Source of the DNA: Allodiplogaster sudhausi
Taxonomy: Eukaryota; Nematoda; Chromadorea; Rhabditida; Diplogasteridae
Length of the DNA stretch: 64,000 bases
NCBI GenBank assembly: GCA_945643635.1
Contig: CALZFC010000349.1
Span: 4,568,501-4,632,500 of the forward strand
Direction: 5' to 3'
This document shows positions 1 to 12,457 of this stretch, piece after piece (within the stretch, counting starts at the first letter, position 1; the number at the start of each line of letters is the position of its first letter). The notes below the pieces were generated by a model that made no database searches, was not told where the DNA came from, and worked only from the letters and a program-made list of their open reading frames with translations. The translations under genes were made by a program, and so were the position numbers.

Positions 1-40
1 CTCAGAGACGGAGCGAAGTTGACGCATTACAGGCTGTAAA

Positions 41-244
41 GGCGTCCGGATGCTCGCTGGCGTCCGGATGCTCGCTGGCGTCCGGATGCTCGCTGGCGTC
101 CCGATGCTCGCTGGCGTCCGGATGCTCGCTGGCGTACGGATGCTCGCTGGCGTCTGGATGCTCGCTGGCGTCTGGATGCTCGCTGGCGTCCGGATGCTCG
201 CTTGCGTCTGGATGCTCGCTTGCGTCTGGATGCTCGCTTGCGTC
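41..244. repeat. 18-bp minisatellite array
   Basis: About eleven tandem copies of an 18-bp unit (GCGTCCGGATGCTCGCTG) are visible. Substitutions are shared by neighbouring units towards the right end, for example GGCGT changing to TGCGT. Because 18 is a multiple of three, the array reads as a hexapeptide repeat in one frame, but nothing else supports coding. The array begins close to the window edge and may continue outside it. Confidence 0.9.
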
Positions 245-350
245 CGATCGCCGTCTACTTTTTGGGCTTTTTTTTTATTTGCTAGAGTGGTGAAACAGAA
301 AGTGAATCGACCAGAACAATTGAATAAATTTTTTTTCTTAAATCGGGAAA

Positions 351-380
351 CGACCACCGGGGCGATAGCCCCGGTGGTCG
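351..380. other. Perfect 13-bp stem, 4-nt loop hairpin
   Basis: The two 13-nt arms CGACCACCGGGGC and GCCCCGGTGGTCG are exact reverse complements around a GATA loop. The hairpin sits between the 18-bp array on its left and a second 18-bp array on its right. It could be the end of a small mobile element or a structured part of a satellite; the sequence does not decide. Confidence 0.75.
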
Positions 381-381
381 T

Positions 382-457
382 TGACCGGGCCGAAGGCCCG
401 TAGCGTGCCGAAGGCCCGTAGCGTGCCGAAGGCCCGTAGCGTGCCGAAGGCACGCTA
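382..457. repeat. Second 18-bp array made of small hairpins
   Basis: Four tandem copies of an 18-bp unit (CGAAGGCCCGTAGCGTGC) are present. Each unit contains an inverted repeat with a GAA-type loop (GGGCC-GAA-GGCCC or GCGTGCC-GAA-GGCACGC). The unit length matches the array at 41-244, although the sequence differs. Confidence 0.8.
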
Positions 458-619
458 GTTAAGAATATAATAATTGTAAATAATAAAAAGATATGTGCAT
501 ACATATATGTTTGCATGAAAAAAACCCACTAAAATGAAAAGAAAAGAGTTCGTATTTGCAGGTAATGAAGACTTGGCAGGTTAGAGAACAAGTGTGTAGG
601 AAATAGAGAGTGAAAAAGG

Positions 620-756
620 AGAGGAAGGGAAAGAAAGAGAGAGAGAGGGAGAGAGAGAAATAGAGAGGAGGAAGAGAGAGAAAAGTGGGAAAGTTGAATT
701 TTAAGAAGAAGCAGATTATCGAGCAACAGCGGCAACCGCACGACGGCGTCAAGCTT

Positions 757-802
<46 letters not shown>

Positions 803-812
803 TCGCTGTTTC

Positions 813-855
<43 letters not shown>

Positions 856-877
856 GGCTTTCTATGACTCACTCTGA

Positions 878-923
<46 letters not shown>

Positions 924-930
924 TTCTCTT
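620..930. repeat. GA then CT microsatellite block
   Basis: An interrupted GA tract (about 620-690) is followed by long CT tracts (about 763-930). Reading frames inside are serine/leucine or arginine/glutamate dipeptide runs, which are simple-sequence artefacts. Confidence 0.9.
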
Positions 931-2120
931 GAAGTGTCGGGAGTGGAAAGAAGAATAAGGTCTCCTCCGCTGGGTTCCCCTCTTGCCCCCATCATGTGTA
1001 GTGCATACATGAATGAGTGAAGAATAAAGATGAAGTGTTGCAAGCGTCAAACTTGGATGAAGATTACGCAGACTTCTTCCAAACTCCAACAATTCACGCT
1101 TTAATTCGCCAAATGTTGCCAAAGACACAAGGGAGCGCGTGTGATTTAGAGAGAAGCGAGCTAAATGGTCAACAAAATTGCACATAGAATATACGTTGAC
1201 TGTCGTGCTCCTTTAAATCTTGAAAAAGTCGAACAAGAGTTCTTTAAATAGTGCCTTCTATATTTTTTATCAAAATTGTGGCAGTCAAAACAAGTTGAGA
1301 TTTTCATTCAACTTCTTTTAAGTATTCATGCGCCACAAAACCACCAGCCAGGTCTCAGATAGCGAAAGTGGGGGGGGAGGAATTTAATATATTTTTTAGA
1401 TTCATCTTAATTTGTCTTTGCATTCACTCTCTCTCTCCATATTTATTATTCTCTGACTGTCTCTCTCTCTCTCTATCGTTTCTGGGCACATTTGCACTTG
1501 TGAATCAACTTATTATGCCATAACTCTTTCAAAAGCAAGAAAGAGAGAGAAAGAGAGAGAGAGAGCTAAAGAGAGAGATAGAATGTTCCCACTCTAGAAA
1601 CATTTCCTTGAAGTACAACACATATTTAAAGGGGTGGAAGGGCGCAGGGGGGTAGCAAACGTGATCTCTCATGCCAGCTATGATAAATCGACGTTCTCAG
1701 AGTTTTGGTGGTGGTCGCCGAGAGAAATAATCAATCACATCCAAATATATAAATATGTCATTTTTTAAACCATTTTCAAATTTCACGTAAGGATATTTTA
1801 GCAGTTTAGTGAATGAAAGGAGGAAAATATATAAATATGTCATTTTTAAACCATTTTCAAATTTCACGTAAGGATATTTTAGCAGTAACTTACTTTTTCG
1901 CAAAATAAATAAATAATTTTGTTTTCAATTTGCTCACAATCAGGCATTAGTTTTAAAAAAATAATTGGTTTTTCTTACCTCTGAATTTAGCATTCACAAA
2001 ATGTGAAAACAACAAGTGAACTCGTTGAAGCTTACCAAAACAATGATAATATTGAACATATTGAACACCGGTGGTTTGCTGCGCACCTCATAGGATATAG
2101 CATTCCCTTCTCTCTAACAG
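931..2120. other. Gene-free stretch with diverged duplicated segment
   Basis: No convincing coding exon is seen. The segment from about 1240 recurs in diverged form near 3350, including a G-run followed by GAGGAATT and a shared CT tract. Within it an approximately 60-bp block at 1741-1806 is repeated at 1826-1886, as a local tandem duplication with about 85-bp spacing. Confidence 0.6.
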
Positions 2121-2203
2121 ATTGATCCGAAGACGATGCAGTATACAAAATAATTCATACAAAATAAATATAATAGAGAGAATGTCCTATGGAAGAGGGC
2201 TAA

Positions 2204-2507
2204 TTTTCTCTGTCTCTCTCTCTCTCTTCCTCTTTCTCTCTTTCTCTCTCTATCTCTCTGTTTCTCTCTCTCTGTCGCTTCGATTCTCATCCAAGCTTTG
2301 TTGTTTTTTCACTGTTCCAAATTTCTTTTTCGTAATTGGAGCACCCGTGATTTTCATCCCAGAACTGCCTGTAAAAGGAAAAGGCAGAGCTGGCGATAGG
2401 GAGTCTGGGAAATTACGAATTATTAGTTTTGAACATGTGATGGAGAGAGAGAGAGAAATAGAAAGAGAGAGAGTGAGAGAGACAGACAGACAGACAGAAT
2501 CAGGGAG

Positions 2508-2545
<38 letters not shown>
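2204..2545. repeat. CT tract and GA tract flanking a short unique segment
   Basis: CT-rich sequence (about 2204-2280) and GA-rich sequence (about 2440-2545, with GACA interruptions) flank about 150 bp of unique DNA. The opposite purine bias of the two tracts gives inverted-repeat potential. Confidence 0.8.
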
Positions 2546-2744
2546 GATCGGAGTCAACCTCCTGCGTAAAATGGTTATGCCGATGCGAATTGGGACAGCC
2601 ATTTTTACCTTTGATCGTCTAACGCCAAATTATGATTATTTTTATGTGCCAAGTAACACGACACTGAATATAACCAATGAAGAAATAAAAAAATTCATCC
2701 TAAATAAAAATTGTTCTTTTAAAATAATATATACTAATGCATTT

Positions 2745-2815
2745 ACATGGAAGCGTGCTCGAGAATTCGAACACCTATTGGTGTGATCGTTTTGCAATTC
2801 GTTTCTTGCTTATGT
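2745..2815 (+). repeat. tRNA-like SINE fragment (3' part)
   Basis: This stretch contains a degenerate B-box-like motif followed by CGTTTTGCAATTCG, and matches 8575-8630 closely. Only the 3' part is recognisable here, so it is a truncated copy of the element at 8527-8630. Confidence 0.5.
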
Positions 2816-4355
2816 TCTTTAAAGGAGCATGAACACCCAAAACTCCTACGCGGAAAACCCTGTAGAATCTTACGAGATACTGTGTTTCAATTCGCTTTTA
2901 TTATAATATTTGCACTGAAAAACAGTCTACTACACACGGACTACTAAAAACTTTTCGAAAAATTTTTATCGTAAATTTTTTTTCGGAATTTCGATATTTC
3001 CCCGGGAATCATCGTAGAATTACAAACGAACAGAGAAAAAAGGACTGGAAATGGCCGTTTTCATTTATTTTGACAATGCAAGAGATTATGTTTAAAAAAT
3101 ATTTTCCCGCCTACAGGCCGGTGGTGAATATCCTGGAGTAAAATTTCTGCTTAACATACAAAGAACAGAAAACATACAAAGAACAGAAATATATCGTACA
3201 GCACCAAAAATTTCCCTGATACAGGCCCCTTTTTTTATGTAAATATCTCGCGAATGCCGTACTTTTGGATCTTTTTACTTTGCAGAAGTGTTCGCATGAA
3301 GGGCATAGACTGACTCGTGTAATAGCTTAAGTGATAAAAAGAATGGGTTTCATGCTAATTTAAATAGTCCCTTCTAAATTTTTTTATAAAGATTGTCCCA
3401 ATCAAACCAAGTTGAGATTTTCATTTAACGTCTTTCAACTATTCATGCGCTACAAAACCACCAGGTCTCAGATCGCGAAAGTGGGGGGGGGGGGGAGGAA
3501 TTGAATATATTTTTTATATTCATCTTAATTTGTCTTTGCATTTCTTTGCATTCACTCTCAATCTCTCTCTATATTTAATATTCTCTAACTCTCTCTCTCT
3601 CTCTCTCTCTATCGTTTCTGGGCACATTTGCACTTGCGAATCAACTTATTATGCCATAACTCTTGCAAGAGCAAGAAAAAGAGAGAAAGAGGGAATGTTC
3701 ATACGGTTGAAAAATTTAGAGAACGAGTTTGAATGCGCGCTCATAAAGTTGCCTGTCGCTCGGTCGAGAGAGCATGCGAAATAGGAGGGCGGCTCTGACC
3801 TACCGTAGCTAATTCTCTACCCGCCAGTTTTCACGTTACTATTGCTCAGAATGTAATGTAAGAAAATCGCTCAAACTTTCTGGATAAATGTTTTACTCCA
3901 AAATGAACATGTTCATATAGAAAAAGAATTAGGATAATTATTCCCCGGATACCTCCTTTAAATTACTTTTTCGGAAAATAAATAGATAATTTTGTTTTCA
4001 ATTTGCTCGCAATCAGACATTAGTCATGAAAAAATGTTGTCTATCTTACCTATAAATTTTGTATTTAGAAAACGTGAAAAACAAGAAGTGTACATGCAGT
4101 CCTTGAGGCTTTTCAAAAAAAAGCAAATGATAATATTGAATACCGGTGGTTCGCTACGCACATCCTAGGATATAGCATTCCATTCTCTTTAACAGATTGA
4201 TGCACGGGCGAGTTCGTATGCATAATATATACAAAATAAATATAATTGAGAAAATATGGTAAGGAAGGGGACAAATTTTCTTGCATAATTCTAGTTGCTT
4301 TAAAGGAGGAAGATTACAAAAAAAACTAATACAGGCTCGGATTGCCGAATCCGCG

Positions 4356-4357
<2 letters not shown>

Positions 4358-4390
<33 letters not shown>

Positions 4391-4520
4391 CTATTTCTCT
4401 CCTCTCTCTATTTCTCTCTCTCTTTGTCTCTCTCTCTACTTCTCTCTCTCTTTTTGTCTATCTTTCTCTTACTCTCTCTCTCCCTCTCTCTCTCTCTCTC
4501 TTCCTCTCTCTCTCCCTGCA
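4358..4520. repeat. CT microsatellite
   Basis: A long interrupted CT tract with TTT and ATTT interruptions. Open frames over it are repeat artefacts. Confidence 0.9.
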
Positions 4521-5257
4521 GGTGTCCTTATCGACGTGATCATCTTCAGTGGCCGCCGCCCCGATGGTGTTCCCATTGTTCTCGAATCCTTCTCCCGGTC
4601 GAGTTAGTGAGAGATTTAAGAAAAGGCCATTGCTAATCAATTTTTCTTTATATTACCATCTGAATTTTGCATTCACAAAATGTGAACAAAGAGGATCACC
4701 AAAAAATAAGTATGTATGTAGCTGACTCCAAAAATGATAATATTGAACACCCGTGGTCCGCTGTTGACTTATTAGGGATATAGCATTCCATTCTCTTAGA
4801 CTGATTGATTCTTCCAAGATCATATTTGCCCCATAACACATGCAGACCATACCTTCTAGGGATCTAAACATTAATCCCGTGTAATACATCGCATGGAAGT
4901 TGTGAATATGAATTCGTATAATTCGCATTTGAAACATTGACATTTTCATAAAATTTTACACCCCATTTGTTGTATGTACTATGTGACTCGTAAATGAGCA
5001 TCATTTAGCCAAGCAAGAGCTCGGATAAAAGGTGAAGTAATTTCCCTTATAAAAACAACAGATATATCCGTTACAAAAAGCAACATATGCGCGAGCTTTT
5101 CAAACGCGAACATACGTAAATACAACTAATTTTGAACGACAATTATGTACAAGCAAAGCGATAGCTTGAAATTATATTTCAGCAAACCAGAGATTTGCCA
5201 AGCCTTTTACATACATATAACGTATTTTAATTTTTGCGTTATTAAGCAAAGGGCGGA

Positions 5258-5442
5258 TACAGTATTTTCTCTATTAGTGCCATCGGGGGTACATTTTTCA
5301 ATACCCCTGCGAGAGGGGGCACTATTAGAGTGGGGTTCTAATAGAGAGAGGGGTACTATTTTCAATACATTTGCGCGAGGAGGGCAATATTAGAGGGGGG
5401 GGGGGTTCTAACAGAGGGAGTAATAGAGAAAATACGGTATCC
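5258..5442. mobile_element. TA-flanked MITE with G-runs (diverged copy)
   Basis: The ends are inverted repeats: left AGTATTTTCTCTATTAGTGC and right TAATAGAGAAAATACGGTA, both at TA dinucleotides. The interior consists of GGGGGCACTATTAGAG-type units and G-runs. A longer copy of the same family is at 27632-28073. TA target duplications are typical of Tc1/mariner-related MITEs, so assignment to that group is inference. Confidence 0.65.
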
Positions 5443-8270
5443 TCCTTATGCCTTGTATATAATAATTTTACAAGACATTTTCTGTTTAAATATTTAGTAG
5501 TGAATATTTAAAATACAAAATGAAAAAAAATGAATAAAAAGATAAATAAAATCCCTCCCCCGTTGCCTTTGACAATCTGAAGCACTCGAGAGCCAAGATT
5601 TCAGTGGCGACCATGATTGGCGGGCTGACCACACGAGGGCGTCGTTCGTGAGGAAAATAACACTTTTATTTTTTCTATTTATTTATTTTTTCATTAAATA
5701 ATTATTTTTACTCACAAAATTACTTTTTGCTTGCAATAATCACTTTTCAAAACATTCCTGGTGGTTTTCATTTCCTTGCATAGTGTATATTGTACTGAGC
5801 AGCGCATGGGATGATGTAGTTTGTCAAGATCTACTGAATGAAAAAAATAAATAAATGCAGAATTTCAATCGTGGTTGCATAAGATTAAAATATCTGTAAG
5901 TAATATGAAGATACGGATATAATGTAAATATCAGATGAAAATCTGAGAACAATTCAACATTAGAGAGATCGTGAGAGAGATTAAGAAAGAATGGGAGAGA
6001 TGGAGATATTTCATGGAGTCTACGTGCTCTCTCGCTGAATGCCGTCGCCAGTGGAGAATCCTCAAGCATTTCACCAAAAGCACGGCAATGCTCGTACTTT
6101 GTTTATTCACTTATTTATGTGTTCTCTCATGCTCAGCCTGCGTTCTCGTAATTTCGCTCTTAAGATGTCGCAATCGTCGTTGCCGCGGAAAATATCCTTC
6201 TCGTCACTCTCCATAACTTCCAGAGATCGACAGATGGCTCTCCTCATTGTCATTCGGTTCTGGTGTTATAAGTGTATAGTCACATGGGTAAATGTGGCCA
6301 CAAATAAAGTGTAACGGGGTTTACTAACGCTGTCTAAAACAACATGACAGGACTCGTTTGATAGCTTTCTGATGGAGAAGAAAGGCCCCCCTCATACAAG
6401 CATCCCTGGTCATGGTTATTGTACTTAAAGGAAATGTTTCTTGATTCGGGACAACGTAGCTGTACCAGTCTTTTTCTCTCTCTCTCCCTCGTTCTCTCTC
6501 TCAATCAGATCGCGAAAGTGGGGGGGGGGGAGGAATTGAATATACAAGAGAGGGGAGAGAGAAGGAAAGGAAGAGAGAAGCAGAGCTACTATGCTACTCA
6601 TATTGCTTTTTTCCTCTTTACTCTTGCTCGCCCTACCATTCTCGTCTTTCATTTCTTTCCACTGTTTTTCAATGCATGTCTTAACATAATAATAATTTTT
6701 TTTTATTTGAACATTACCCCAAACCTGTTGAACCTTCTTGTAGAATTGCTTGTGTTCCTTTTTTATATCGACGAGGTTGCATTTTCATCCGCCATGTAAG
6801 GAAACGTTTCGATCAGCTCTTCGAGGAGTAGTTAATGGAAAATAGTAATAATTTGGTTCTTTTATTTTCTTAGATTCTATTATTTAAAAAAAATTATTGT
6901 TTGTTAAGCTTATTACAATTATTTTATTTCTTTCTTGGTCTTTTTCATTCTAAACCCGATAAACAGTAGATAGTGAGAAGAATTACGAAATTGCGTTACA
7001 AACAAAATATTTGAAAGAATTTACAAGCATATATATTTTATCGAACACAAGAGAAATGCTCCACAATCGACCCTGTGGTTTTACGAGACACTGGCAGAAC
7101 AAATCAGTTAAATGTTCTCGCTTAGCGATATCTAGGACGCGCCGATAATAAATATGCAAATAAATAAATGTAAAAATAAATAAGCAATAATACATAACTG
7201 ATATTGCCACTCTAAATCTTCCGTTGAACGCATGCGTGAACCACGACGGTTCGAGAAGAATTCTTACTGCATGAATGCAGTGGATATTCTAGAAAATTTC
7301 TCTCTTCTCTCTTTCTCGCCCTCTGTCTCTCTATCTCTCTCTCTTACTTCTCTCTCCCCCGCTTCTCGATTTTTCTCTCTCTCTTCTTCATATCTTGCTA
7401 CCTATCAAACGTTCTTTCTCTCTCATTTTCTTTTCTTCATTGGTTTTTGTTTACAATACTTACTTTTCAAATCTTTACTTTTTATTTTGATTTCTTTGCA
7501 TAGGGTTTATAATGTTGCGATGTACATATGTTGGAAGATACAGTTTGCTTGGTAGGATTTATTGAAAAAATTTATATAGGTATATATTATATATAAATGC
7601 AAAATTACAGCAGTGTTCAATTAAGAATGTAATTCAACAGTGCTTATTTATGACACCAGAGATTATCCATGTTCTTTAGCTCTTTATGCTTTGTATACAT
7701 ATACATAATTATTTTATTATTTTAGTATTCATTTTATGTTTCCATATCAAATAGTGAATATTTATAATTAAAAAAACAAAGTGAATAAATAATTTTGAAA
7801 AATGCATAAATAAGTTCGCCCTTTGAATCTCTCGAACTCTCGAGAGCCGAGAATTCGGTGGCGACCAAGAATGGAGGGCAGCCCTCGTGGGCGTCGATCG
7901 CCAAGTCCTTTTACTTACAATAATCACCTTTCAAAATATTACTGGTGGTTTTAATTTCTCTGCAAAGGGTTTATAACGTGGCACCGTATGTTGGACGATC
8001 TTGCTCAACTGGCTGAACTAGCAATAATATATATAAATGCAGAATTACAGCAGTCTTAAATTAAGAATGTAATAATTGTCGGCGTGCTTTCTCGTCATTA
8101 GGCCCGAAGATGTCACAATTGCCGCCGACGAGGAAGACATCCGACGTGGATCAGAGAGATCGCTAATCTTGTACGATTTGGTAGGGGGCAAAGAGTAAAA
8201 TAATGCATTCTGGCTAATGATGAGAGTGGTAGTGACCAAATTGTGACCTTTAGAACTCTTCTTTGTAGTT
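5443..8270. other. AT-rich gene-free stretch
   Basis: No exon or RNA gene is supported. The stretch contains AT-rich DNA, short CT tracts near 6470-6505 and 7300-7430, and one further copy of the CGCGAAAGTGG-plus-G-run motif near 6510. Two related segments at about 5560-5800 and 7790-7975 share GAGAGCC...GGTGGCGACCA and CCTGGTGGTTTT-type blocks, which suggests another diverged local duplication. Confidence 0.5.
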
Positions 8271-8279
8271 TGTGTTCCT

Positions 8280-8355
8280 CACCATCAGCTCCGCGTCTTT
8301 TCTATCTCTCTCTCTCTCTCCCTCTTCCTCTCTTTCCTCTCTCTCTCACTCACTT

Positions 8356-8386
<31 letters not shown>

Positions 8387-8390
8387 TGAA
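8280..8390. repeat. CT microsatellite
   Basis: An interrupted CT tract with no other content. Confidence 0.85.
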
Positions 8391-8526
8391 GGTGTTCTTT
8401 TGATCGCCTATTGCTAATTTTTTGTGCCAAACAACGCGGCACTGCACGGAACCACAAAATATTCATCCTGGCTAAAAAATTTGAATTGTTGTACTGATGT
8501 AATTCTGTTTTGGTCGTACGATTAAA

Positions 8527-8630
8527 GGCGACAGTGGCGCAGTGGTTAGCATGGTAGACTATAGTTTTGAATGTCGCTGGTTCGAACTCCTATCGATGTG
8601 CTCGTTTTGCAATTCGCTGCTTGCTGTTTC
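8527..8630 (+). repeat. tRNA-derived SINE-like unit
   Basis: An A-box-like TGGCGCAGTGG and a B-box-like GGTTCGAACTCC are spaced as in a tRNA gene. A 5'/3' acceptor-like pairing holds over 5 of 6 bases, but the anticodon arm does not fold cleanly. The 3' tail is shared with 2745-2815. A second GGTGGCGCAGGGCG motif follows at about 8640. A functional tRNA is unlikely; a tRNA-derived SINE is the better reading. Confidence 0.5.
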
Positions 8631-8757
8631 CGGCGACTTCGGTGGCGCAGGGCGTGTACTCGCATAAGCGAACTGATTCAAACGATCCAGAACGATTGGT
8701 CATGGTAGCAGAAATAATAAATAAATAATTAATTAAGTAAATAAATAAAGAGGCATT

Positions 8758-8760
<3 letters not shown>

Positions 8761-8826
<66 letters not shown>

Positions 8827-8851
8827 TCGACAGAGAGAGAGATAGAGAGAT

Positions 8852-8882
<31 letters not shown>

Positions 8883-8929
8883 TCGACAGAGAGAGAGAGA
8901 TCGACAGAGAATGAGAGAGAGAGAGAGAT

Positions 8930-8966
<37 letters not shown>

Positions 8967-8981
8967 GACAGAGAGAGAGAT

Positions 8982-9062
<81 letters not shown>

Positions 9063-9066
9063 GACA
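8761..9066. repeat. Compound microsatellite: (GA)n punctuated by GATCGACA
   Basis: GA tracts of varying length are interrupted about ten times by the exact octamer GATCGACA. The same compound pattern continues at 10843-11072 on the far side of an inserted segment. Without that segment the two halves read as one uninterrupted array. Confidence 0.9.
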
Positions 9067-10842
9067 CACACAAGAAAAAAAAACAATTACGACTAGTAGT
9101 ACCGGCAAGTGTTTTATCTGTTGTGGTAGGCCGTGAGAGTTTAAACACTCAAACTGAGGAACATAAAACTAGTCCTTCAAGTCCAGTGCTCAATAACTAT
9201 TAAATCCCTTATTCACTGGTCAAAAACAATTAAATTCAGCTCGGCGCGAATAACATCTGCCGTAAGTGTTTTTCCGAACAAGCGCAGCAGGCCCGCCCCC
9301 TTCTTCCTCTTCTGCTAGGCTAGGCAATCGATATGTCACGCTTTCTTTTCATTGTGTATCCAGGAACAGGGGAACGACAAAAAGCAACAAGGTTTATCGT
9401 CAACAAGGACCCATAAGGTGAAGAAAGCATGTTAGCACCAAGTAAATTGCAACACGTATTAGATAACAACCTAGGAGAGTAACAATCTTGGTTTAATGAA
9501 ACCGAGAACAACAAAGGGAAGCAATTTTAACAAACACGGATAAATATTATTTATCATTAGTATTCTCTATTCTTAATACTCTCTTCATACGTCTTTTGTG
9601 TGCTTAAATATCAGCAAAGGGACTCTATGATTTTGTTGGCGAGGTTAATGGAAGTGTTGGACTTCACAGTGCAGGGTGCACCAGCAAGCAGAGAGAAGAG
9701 TCCCCAGATGTCTGCTATCTCCGAGTCAAACCGCAGGTTGAAGATGAAGTGGCAGGCCAAAGTTACGGTCACCGCCTCGATGAAGGACTCACCGCACAGG
9801 ATTTCGACACCCTAAAAATAGAGAAATTTGTTAATATAATAAGTTTCATAGACAGATAAAGTGAAACATAAATGTGTCAATGTAATAGATATCAACGTAT
9901 ATTATATATTGCAAAATGCAGGGTTTGCATCTTTATGAATAAAACGCTACGAAAGCTATATGCTCTTACTTACTACTACTCCCTGAAGGAGTCAGAGACA
10001 AACCGACAAATTCACTGAGCTACTCTTAAAGAATCAAATTATGAAAAAAATGGAACTTACTTGTTGCTCCCTGTAGCAGCAATATAACTTGTTGTTGATG
10101 TCCGCACAAGAAAGTCGACACGAGCAGAAACGTGAAAGTAAAAGAATTTTATAAGGAAATTGGTGATAAGCTTTAAAAGAATTAAGAAAAAAAGATACAC
10201 AGCTGCTAACCTAAAGTACCCCGGCCTCGCGGATGGAGTACACACTTGAGAGAAGACGCGTTAAAGAGGCTTCAAAACTGAAAAAGCTCACAGAAACTGA
10301 AATTTTAAAATAAAACTCGGTGCAAGAAACACTTCAACTTAAATTGGGCACGTTATACTAAATATTGCGCAACTAACTAATAAAAGATCTAAGAGTGTCA
10401 TCTAAATCTAAAGATGAAATACCAAAAATAAAAGAATTATGCTGAAACACCCACCGAGCCTTTCGTCCCGGTCACGGCGCAAGGTCGCACAATTGTAGAC
10501 GCGCAGAACAACGTGACCTGCTTGCTACCTCATCTTCCTGAATGAAAACAATCTAAAGTAACTTAATTAACTAACAATAAACATCAAAATATCAAACAAC
10601 AAGTGAAAAAAGGTTCTTGGCGCTTATATCCTTGAATGCGCAAGAACGACAAGTACGCAAGTACCACTTATTGGCACAATTTCAGTTTGTGGGTTCGTAA
10701 TAGTTATATTCACTGGGGTGAAAAACACTTCACTCTTACTACTGCACCGAAGTGTTTTTTCTTCAACATCTATATTTCTCAAGTGTTTTTGCCCCAAGTC
10801 TATGGCGATTTCGCGATCGCAAACGTATTTTTTCTTGTGTGC
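9067..10842 (-). mobile_element. 1.78-kb insertion splitting the GATCGACA array
   Basis: The left boundary reads CACACAAGAAAAAA and the right boundary reads TTTTTTCTTGTGTG, a 14-bp inverted pair exactly where the compound microsatellite is interrupted. On the minus strand two exon-like pieces can be read. One (about 10066-10110) is a Cys-containing piece ending at a GTAAGT donor. The next (about 9625-9812) follows a TTTAG acceptor and is an open hydrophobic stretch with motifs GESFIEAVTVTL and DIWGLFSLLAGAPC. The protein is not recognised. A short-TIR DNA transposon or a captured gene fragment would both fit. No target duplication can be scored inside a microsatellite. Confidence 0.45.
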
Positions 10843-10936
10843 AGAGAGAGAGATCGACAGAGAGAGAGAGAGGGAGAGAGAGAGAGAGAGAGAGATCGAC
10901 AGAGAGAGAGAGATCGACAGAGAGAGAGAGAGAGAT

Positions 10937-10979
<43 letters not shown>

Positions 10980-11032
10980 GACAGAGAGAGAGAGAGAGAG
11001 AGAGATCGACAAAGAGAGAGAGAGAGAGAGAT

Positions 11033-11063
<31 letters not shown>

Positions 11064-11105
11064 TCGACAGAGACACAGAGATATGAGAAACAGGGAGAGA
11101 GAGGG
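10843..11105. repeat. Compound microsatellite, right half
   Basis: Same (GA)n/GATCGACA structure as 8761-9066, in the same orientation, degrading into plain GA with GGGAGA interruptions at its right end. Confidence 0.9.
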
Positions 11106-12405
11106 AGATTGATAAGGTAATGTGTTATTGTGTTTGATTTATGAGTATCATACATTGCGATGTTAAATCAGGTATGAAAAAATGCTCAACAACAATATAT
11201 CGATGCAACGGCCATAAACCACCGAGTCAAGAAATCGCTCTCATATAATTGATTTGAATTAAGTAATATACGCATATAAATTAATCTCCACGATGCATTA
11301 TTATATTCAGGAAGACCTTGTTCAGGACAGAAAGGGAGGGAAATGAAGAAACAGAGAGAGAAAGAGAGAGAGAGAGAGAAAGAGAGAGACATGGACAAAG
11401 AGAGTCGGGCAGAGAGAAAGAGAAGGACAGTAGTCTTATTTTTTTCCAGGATATTTAACAGATATTTCGGAAAACCATGGTATAAAAAAAGGAAAGATGA
11501 GAACGAGCAAAATTGAAAAGAACAAAGGAGAGGAAAATATGATCGGCTACCGTAATAGGAAAACTGGTTTCGCTACTGTAATGGGAAAACTGGTTCGGCC
11601 TGTACTGGTAAACGGGCTAGCCTACTGTAATGAGAAAACGATAAAACGAATTTTCAAGCAGAATTTCGAGAATTAATAAATAGACAGCTCAAAAATAATT
11701 TTAGGCAACTGAACTGGATGATTTAAACCGTGTAAGCAGAGGTTCTCTTCCTCAATTTTGTTGGCCTAAAAAATAAAATAAAGTTTACTTCGAAAAAGTC
11801 CACAGATTCTTTAAATGTATTGGGGACAACTCCAATTTAGATAGGGTATACAACAAGAAAGCAAAATGTCCATGAAAACTTCGATGAAAGTCGAGGAGAT
11901 TCCCGTTAAAAAAGAACATAGTTTAAGTTTTACGCAATAAATAAATAAGGAAATAAATAGAGTCAAATATATTGCCGCTTCGTCGAGTAATAAATCGAGA
12001 AAATTAGCAATAATATTAAAGTAATTTTAAATAGGAAAATAAATCCTGCTAGTCTCTCGAAAGATCATATTTTCAGGTAATGAAAATTTGAAAGACGAAA
12101 AGTCCAAGTGTAGCTTCCCATTTAATAGCAACTTTAATTTGCATATCGGAAATCTCTCAACTCTCTTTTCGCATAGCTTTTCTTGATGTTAAGCATGTTG
12201 TCCAATCTAGCAACACAACTCGGTCCATAATGGTTAGAGAGAATTCAAAGGGCAAGAAGAGTAAGCAGCAACATTCATATTCGCCGCATGAGGAATAATT
12301 CGGACAGCATAAAAACTACGGGAACAGAATTACAGCTATTTTGGATCGCATTGGTAATCAACTCGTCTCTTTTACGATCGCTCAGAAGTAACACTTGAGA
12401 GAGAG

Positions 12406-12457
<52 letters not shown>

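Larger units (their letters stand above)
1240..4800. repeat. Tandem segmental duplication, about 2.1-kb period
   Basis: Sequence at about 1240-1560 matches about 3350-3680, and sequence at about 1890-2110 matches about 3965-4200, giving a period near 2.1 kb. A third, shorter match lies at about 4640-4800. Shared landmarks include the TCTCAGAT-CGCGAAAGTGG stretch before a G-run and the block ending GATATAGCATTCC. Copies differ by many substitutions and indels, so the duplication is old. Confidence 0.65.

Noticed and set aside
41..457. CRISPR-like array
   Set aside because: Units are directly contiguous with no unique spacers, and the sequence is eukaryotic; the same applies to the MULE arrays.
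756..1043. Long open frames of arginine/glutamate or serine/leucine repeats over GA/CT arrays, here and in many other arrays
   Set aside because: They are produced by dinucleotide repeats in which no stop codon can occur; there is no start context, splice structure or domain.
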